Source: Chitinophagales bacterium (GTDB lineage Bacteria > Bacteroidota > Bacteroidia > Chitinophagales > UBA10324). Taken from it: a stretch of 64,000 nucleotides of DNA. Both the position numbers and the translations under genes were made by a program. Numbering within the stretch: position 1 is the first letter of the stretch; every line of letters starts with the position of its first letter. The stretch is taken from positions 372,001-436,000 of the forward strand of contig JAIBAY010000003.1 of assembly GCA_019694975.1 (NCBI GenBank), given 5' to 3'. Shown here piece after piece: positions 60,660 through 64,000 of this stretch. The notes beneath the pieces are model-generated. The model ran no database searches, had not been told where the DNA came from, and was given only the letters and a program-made list of their open reading frames with translations.

Positions 60660-61142
60660 ATGAACACAAATAATGGTATCATCAAAAAAATGATGATCAT
60701 TCTCTCAAAAGCAACTCTGGAGAGTGTTTACGCAGCCTTCATTCTCGCTAATGGCGCAAGGTCGGAAGGCATAGAAGCCGAGATGTTCTTTACCTTTTTC
60801 GGACTGGAAGCAGTTCACAAGCAACGGCTGAATCATTTGCATATCGCCACGGTAGGAAATCCAGCCATGCATCTTCCAACACTCGTTGGCGGATTACCCG
60901 GTATGGAAGCAGTAGCCACCACCATGATGAAAAAGGAAATGGAAAAAATTGATATACCGGATGTACCGGAATTTCTCGACATCCTGAAGGCATCCGGCGT
61001 AAAGATGTGGGCCTGCAAACTGGCGATGGACATGTTCCATTATAAGCAAGAAGACCTCAGTGAGAATATCGAAGGTGTGCTGACCGTTGGCGGATTTTAT
61101 AACCGCGCTAACGGTGAAGGCACCCATATGCTCTTTATCTGA
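60660..61142 (+). CDS. DsrE2-like sulfurtransferase/peroxiredoxin-family protein
   Basis: A 160-residue protein of the DsrE/DsrF/DrsH superfamily (COG2210-type). Starting MNTNNGIIKKMMIILSKATLESVYAAFILANGARSEGIEAEMFFTFFGLE, it includes the conserved cysteine in VKMWACKLAMDMF, which corresponds to the persulfide-binding residue of DsrE2 proteins. Members accept sulfane sulfur and hand it to TusA or DsrC-like carriers; here a DsrC-like partner is encoded just upstream. There is no transmembrane hairpin in this version. It is the third and last gene of the operon, ended by a strong terminator. Confidence 0.85.
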   Translation: MNTNNGIIKKMMIILSKATLESVYAAFILANGARSEGIEAEMFFTFFGLEAVHKQRLNHLHIATVGNPAMHLPTLVGGLPGMEAVATTMMKKEMEKIDIPDVPEFLDILKASGVKMWACKLAMDMFHYKQEDLSENIEGVLTVGGFYNRANGEGTHMLFI

Positions 61143-61161
61143 AACGATCATACAAGCATAA

Positions 61162-61202
61162 AAAACCGGCGCTGATGAACGATCAGCGCCGGTTTTATTT
61201 AT
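61162..61202. terminator. bidirectional terminator after the sulfur operon
   Basis: AAAACCGGCGCTGAT and ATCAGCGCCGGTTTT form a perfect 15-base-pair stem with a five-base loop. T runs exist on both sides, depending on strand. It serves the sulfur operon and the convergent large surface-protein gene. Confidence 0.88.
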
Positions 61203-61235
61203 GCTGTTCTTAAACTGAATTTCCCCGCTTCTGCC

Positions 61236-64000
61236 CTATTGCTGAATGGTCAGTTTCCGGTAGGAAGTTTTTCCATCCACAATCACCTGCATGTAATAGG
61301 AACCTGCTGCCCATTGACTGAAATCAAATGTTTTCTTTATTTCATCAGCCGCTTTTCCTAAAGCAGTTTCGTAAACAGGCTGACCAACCATATTAAACAC
61401 TTTGATTACTATTTCATCTGCAGGTTTGGCAAGTTTCAGATCCAAAGTAACAAGGCCATTACCCGGATTAGGATACAAGAGTAATTCGTACTGATCATAA
61501 AGGCCTGCTATACCCGACAATATCACTACATGTACATCCTGCGTAACAGAACCTGTACAGCCATGTGTATCTGTGTAAGTATAGGTGACTGCATAGGTAC
61601 CCGGACCAACTGTTGAAGGGCTGAAGACATTGCCTGACACACCCTGCCCACTGAAAATGCCTCCTGCAGGGATGCCTTCCATCACCACATCTGGATCGGT
61701 GACATAATACTGGGTTGCAAGATTGCCAATGAGTACGCCCGGTGTAGGATGCACCACCACATTTACCGATACAACGGTATCACAATCAGCAGTGGGGTCA
61801 GTCACTGTAACTGTAAAAGTCATCGATGCGGGCGGTACTACCGTAACCGATTGCGCCATGCCATTCTGAGGATCCATGCCGGCAATTGCTGGCGACCATT
61901 CATAGTTGAAACTACCTGTTGTGGCGCTTTCTGCATTCAGTTCAATCATATCACCTTCGCAGATGTCGTTATCCGATGCTGTAGCCAGTACTTGCGGCGA
62001 ATAGATTGTAGCAAGTACAGGAACTCTTTCGCTGGCACAGCCCGGCGCCAGGTAATGCACTGTTCCATTCCATTTGTATGGAGCACTTGGGTAACCAAAC
62101 GGATAATAGTCTGCGGCACCTTCTTTAACCTGGATATTCGCATCGGATGCATAAACGTTTCCAACGGATGTGCCGATATCGTAATAGATATAGCTGTAGT
62201 TGGTTGAAGCTATATAGAAAGCATATGTTGCTCCGGCATCCATGTGAATGCTGAAGTCGGCAGGTATGGCCGTAGGCTGTCCGTAACCTGCAGCCGGCAC
62301 ACCGGTGGCAATACCGGCAAGTGTCCACGCCGCGGGATTTTGTTCAAACCCTGCATAGGATCCCTGCTTGTAGTAGATTTCAAAATCTCCGGTGCCATAT
62401 TGAAGATGAACGTCAAATCCGGTAATGAATACTTCATTGACAGCCGTGATATCGAACATGGAGCCGGTTTGCGAATAGAATCCGGTATAAGCTGTCGCTA
62501 ATGGTGCCGGCGCGGGCAACCCTTCTTCCACCCAGAAAGTGGTGGTGGTATTGATAACCGGTGTATTGAATGGAGAACCTGATCCGAGGTAAGAATTTCC
62601 TGTTTGAGCATAATACCAGTTAAGGCTGCCGTTTCCGGTACCTGTTGCACCTAACAGTACTGAACCCGGGCCGCAATGCCCTCCTTCAATGCCAACGGGT
62701 CCATCCGGCGGATAATTGATTACGATTGGTTCCTCCGGAGAAGTAATTGCATTCTGGCAGCTTACTTTCACTACATAATAGGTGGTAGTATTCAGCAATG
62801 GTGTACTGTATTGATCTGATGTTGCACCCGGTATATTGGTATAAGGTCCACCGCTGTTCAACGACTGTTGCCAGTGAAGCGTTGCTCCCGGAGAATAGTC
62901 ATTTAATGTCAGCAAAGCCTGGCCACTTTCGCAGAACTGTTCCTGGCTGGAAGCAATGGTTCCGGCGACGGGTGTAGTCAATACGTTAACGGTAGCCGTT
63001 CCGGTTGTTGCACACAGTGAGGCCGGATCGGTAACAGTGACTGTATAAGTGGTAGTTGACGATGGTGAAGCAGCCGGATTCATAATCGCAGCATTGTCAA
63101 GCGAGCCGGCCGGTGTCCAGCTATAATTATATTCCGGCAGGCTGAACTTCCATGCATCATTCGTCGCTGCCCAGGTGGCATCTGCATTTCTTCCGGGAAC
63201 AGTGAGTGCAACGGTACCATCTGCATTTTCAATGCCTTCGGTATGTGGCAGCCAGCTGGTGGAAGGATTGCCGGGCATAGCGGTTGTATGAATCTCAATC
63301 TTATTGGAGGTTTCGTAGAGGATTACCTGCACGGTAACAGGATCACCGCCGAGATAATGCTGAATATTATCGAAAGTGACCACCAGTTTTCTGGCTGGTG
63401 CAGTGCCGGTAGTGTAGTAAGTGACCGATCCACCGAGCCCCGGGTTCAGATCCTCCCATGCAAAGGCGATAAGGTTTTTCAGGAAGTTATAATTAGGCAA
63501 ATACTGTCCTGAACAGCAACCTGCCCCAGTAAACGGATCAAAAGTGATAAATCCATTGGCAGAGATATAAAACTGCGAATAGTCAATACCATAAAATTTA
63601 AAAGAGAACCCGACGGGCAGTGCTTCACTAACCGATTCGTCAGTAAGCGATACGTTGATACCCGCCGTGGTTGATAACGGGGCAAACGGAATCTGGCTGA
63701 CTGAATACTGTGCTGCCGGGCTTTCAGCCAACAGGTTGGCAACACCGCCGGAACAAACTGCATCAGGGCTTGCTGTTACGGTAATCTGCGGCGGATCCAC
63801 CACGCTCACTGTTATGGTGTCTGAATTGGTGCAGGTAGTATTTGTTGCCGTTACAATATAACTGGTTGAAACAACAGGGTTAGCTGTTATGGAAGAACCT
63901 GAAGTGCTGCTCAATCCGTCTGCCGGCGACCAGGTATAGGAAGTATACGGGCCTGCGGCTACAAGTGCAACGGAGGTACCTGAACCGCTACAGATAGCAG
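61236..64000 (-). CDS. large secreted surface protein with type IX tail (partial, N-terminus beyond window)
   Basis: At least 920 residues; the frame is open to the right edge, so the start is outside the window. It is built from repeated Ig/PKD-like domains (ITVTASPDAVCSGG, TYTVTVTDPASLCATTGTATV, VTVVPPASMTFTVTVTDPTADCDTV), many holding Cys pairs and W-S/T-P motifs (YSWTPAGS, YEWSPAIAG). A central segment (EGLPAPAPLATAYTGFY and NWYYAQTGNSYLG) belongs to an Ig-like domain with a beta-sandwich insertion. The last 80 residues are a type A secretion tail (LLLYPNPGNGLVTLDLKL, WAAGSYYMQVIV, KLTIQQ). It is probably an adhesin exported and processed by PorU. Confidence 0.9.
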   Translation of the reverse strand, partial: AICSGSGTSVALVAAGPYTSYTWSPADGLSSTSGSSITANPVVSTSYIVTATNTTCTNSDTITVSVVDPPQITVTASPDAVCSGGVANLLAESPAAQYSVSQIPFAPLSTTAGINVSLTDESVSEALPVGFSFKFYGIDYSQFYISANGFITFDPFTGAGCCSGQYLPNYNFLKNLIAFAWEDLNPGLGGSVTYYTTGTAPARKLVVTFDNIQHYLGGDPVTVQVILYETSNKIEIHTTAMPGNPSTSWLPHTEGIENADGTVALTVPGRNADATWAATNDAWKFSLPEYNYSWTPAGSLDNAAIMNPAASPSSTTTYTVTVTDPASLCATTGTATVNVLTTPVAGTIASSQEQFCESGQALLTLNDYSPGATLHWQQSLNSGGPYTNIPGATSDQYSTPLLNTTTYYVVKVSCQNAITSPEEPIVINYPPDGPVGIEGGHCGPGSVLLGATGTGNGSLNWYYAQTGNSYLGSGSPFNTPVINTTTTFWVEEGLPAPAPLATAYTGFYSQTGSMFDITAVNEVFITGFDVHLQYGTGDFEIYYKQGSYAGFEQNPAAWTLAGIATGVPAAGYGQPTAIPADFSIHMDAGATYAFYIASTNYSYIYYDIGTSVGNVYASDANIQVKEGAADYYPFGYPSAPYKWNGTVHYLAPGCASERVPVLATIYSPQVLATASDNDICEGDMIELNAESATTGSFNYEWSPAIAGMDPQNGMAQSVTVVPPASMTFTVTVTDPTADCDTVVSVNVVVHPTPGVLIGNLATQYYVTDPDVVMEGIPAGGIFSGQGVSGNVFSPSTVGPGTYAVTYTYTDTHGCTGSVTQDVHVVILSGIAGLYDQYELLLYPNPGNGLVTLDLKLAKPADEIVIKVFNMVGQPVYETALGKAADEIKKTFDFSQWAAGSYYMQVIVDGKTSYRKLTIQQ

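Overview
The window reads as a chromosomal segment of a Bacteroidota bacterium, most likely from the Chitinophagales/Sphingobacteriales side, although the order is inferred. Three things support this. There is a core cluster of type IX secretion and gliding genes (PorV, PorU, PorP/SprF-like, GldJ). Three large exported proteins carry type A secretion tails, or clearly resemble such cargo. Many genes and tRNAs are preceded by the Bacteroidota -7 box TAnnTTTG, often with a TTG/TTTG box 17-20 bases further upstream. Shine-Dalgarno sequences are largely absent, and several genes begin with TTG or GTG. Gene density is high, the strands alternate often, and I see no intact insertion sequence, prophage, CRISPR array or rRNA operon.

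Layout. 1-5.2 kb: flavin reductase-like protein, YCF48-like lipoprotein, class III aminotransferase, small membrane protein, tRNA-Phe with terminator, a 128-bp element bounded by perfect inverted repeats, and endonuclease III. 5.4-9.6 kb: a small protein behind an ECF sigma factor, then UvrA. 9.6-13.7 kb (minus strand): gltX, a small lysine-rich protein, a free-standing B12-binding domain, a crotonase and endonuclease IV. 13.9-24 kb: polysaccharide deacetylase, outer-membrane protein, TatD, two tRNA-Ser genes flanking a tryptophanase and a small secreted protein, AraC regulator, pirin, YceI, and three exported or membrane proteins. 24-33.5 kb: mostly housekeeping (acyl-CoA dehydrogenase, RadC, S20, DUF5606, DnaN, amino-acid permease, RlmN, HerA/DUF853-like ATPase). 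33.5-43.4 kb: cell-surface and polymer-related genes (clan GH-A-like glycosidase, PolB-like exonuclease, beta-helix cargo protein, two large convergent membrane proteins). 43.5-50.8 kb: PurE/PurK, M13 peptidase, arylsulfotransferase-like cargo protein, IspF. 50.8-58.7 kb: the type IX secretion cluster. 59-61.1 kb: a three-gene sulfur operon (SQR-like flavoprotein, DsrC/TusE, DsrE2). 61.2-64 kb: a huge partial cargo protein running off the window.

How the genes work together. The secretion genes (PorU sortase, PorV shuttle, PorP/SprF-like outer-membrane protein, GldJ lipoprotein) would export and anchor the cargo encoded at 36.8, 48.1 and 61.2 kb. UvrA, Nth, Nfo, RadC and DnaN form a scattered set of replication and repair genes. 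PurK and PurE catalyse consecutive steps of purine synthesis. The sulfur operon is the most distinctive accessory unit: an SQR-like enzyme is co-transcribed with two sulfur-carrier-type proteins behind a CRP/FNR-type palindrome. I found no clearly new defence or mobile system. The points most worth testing are the sulfur operon and its operator, a possible Trp-containing leader peptide before the tryptophanase, and the 128-bp inverted-repeat element.
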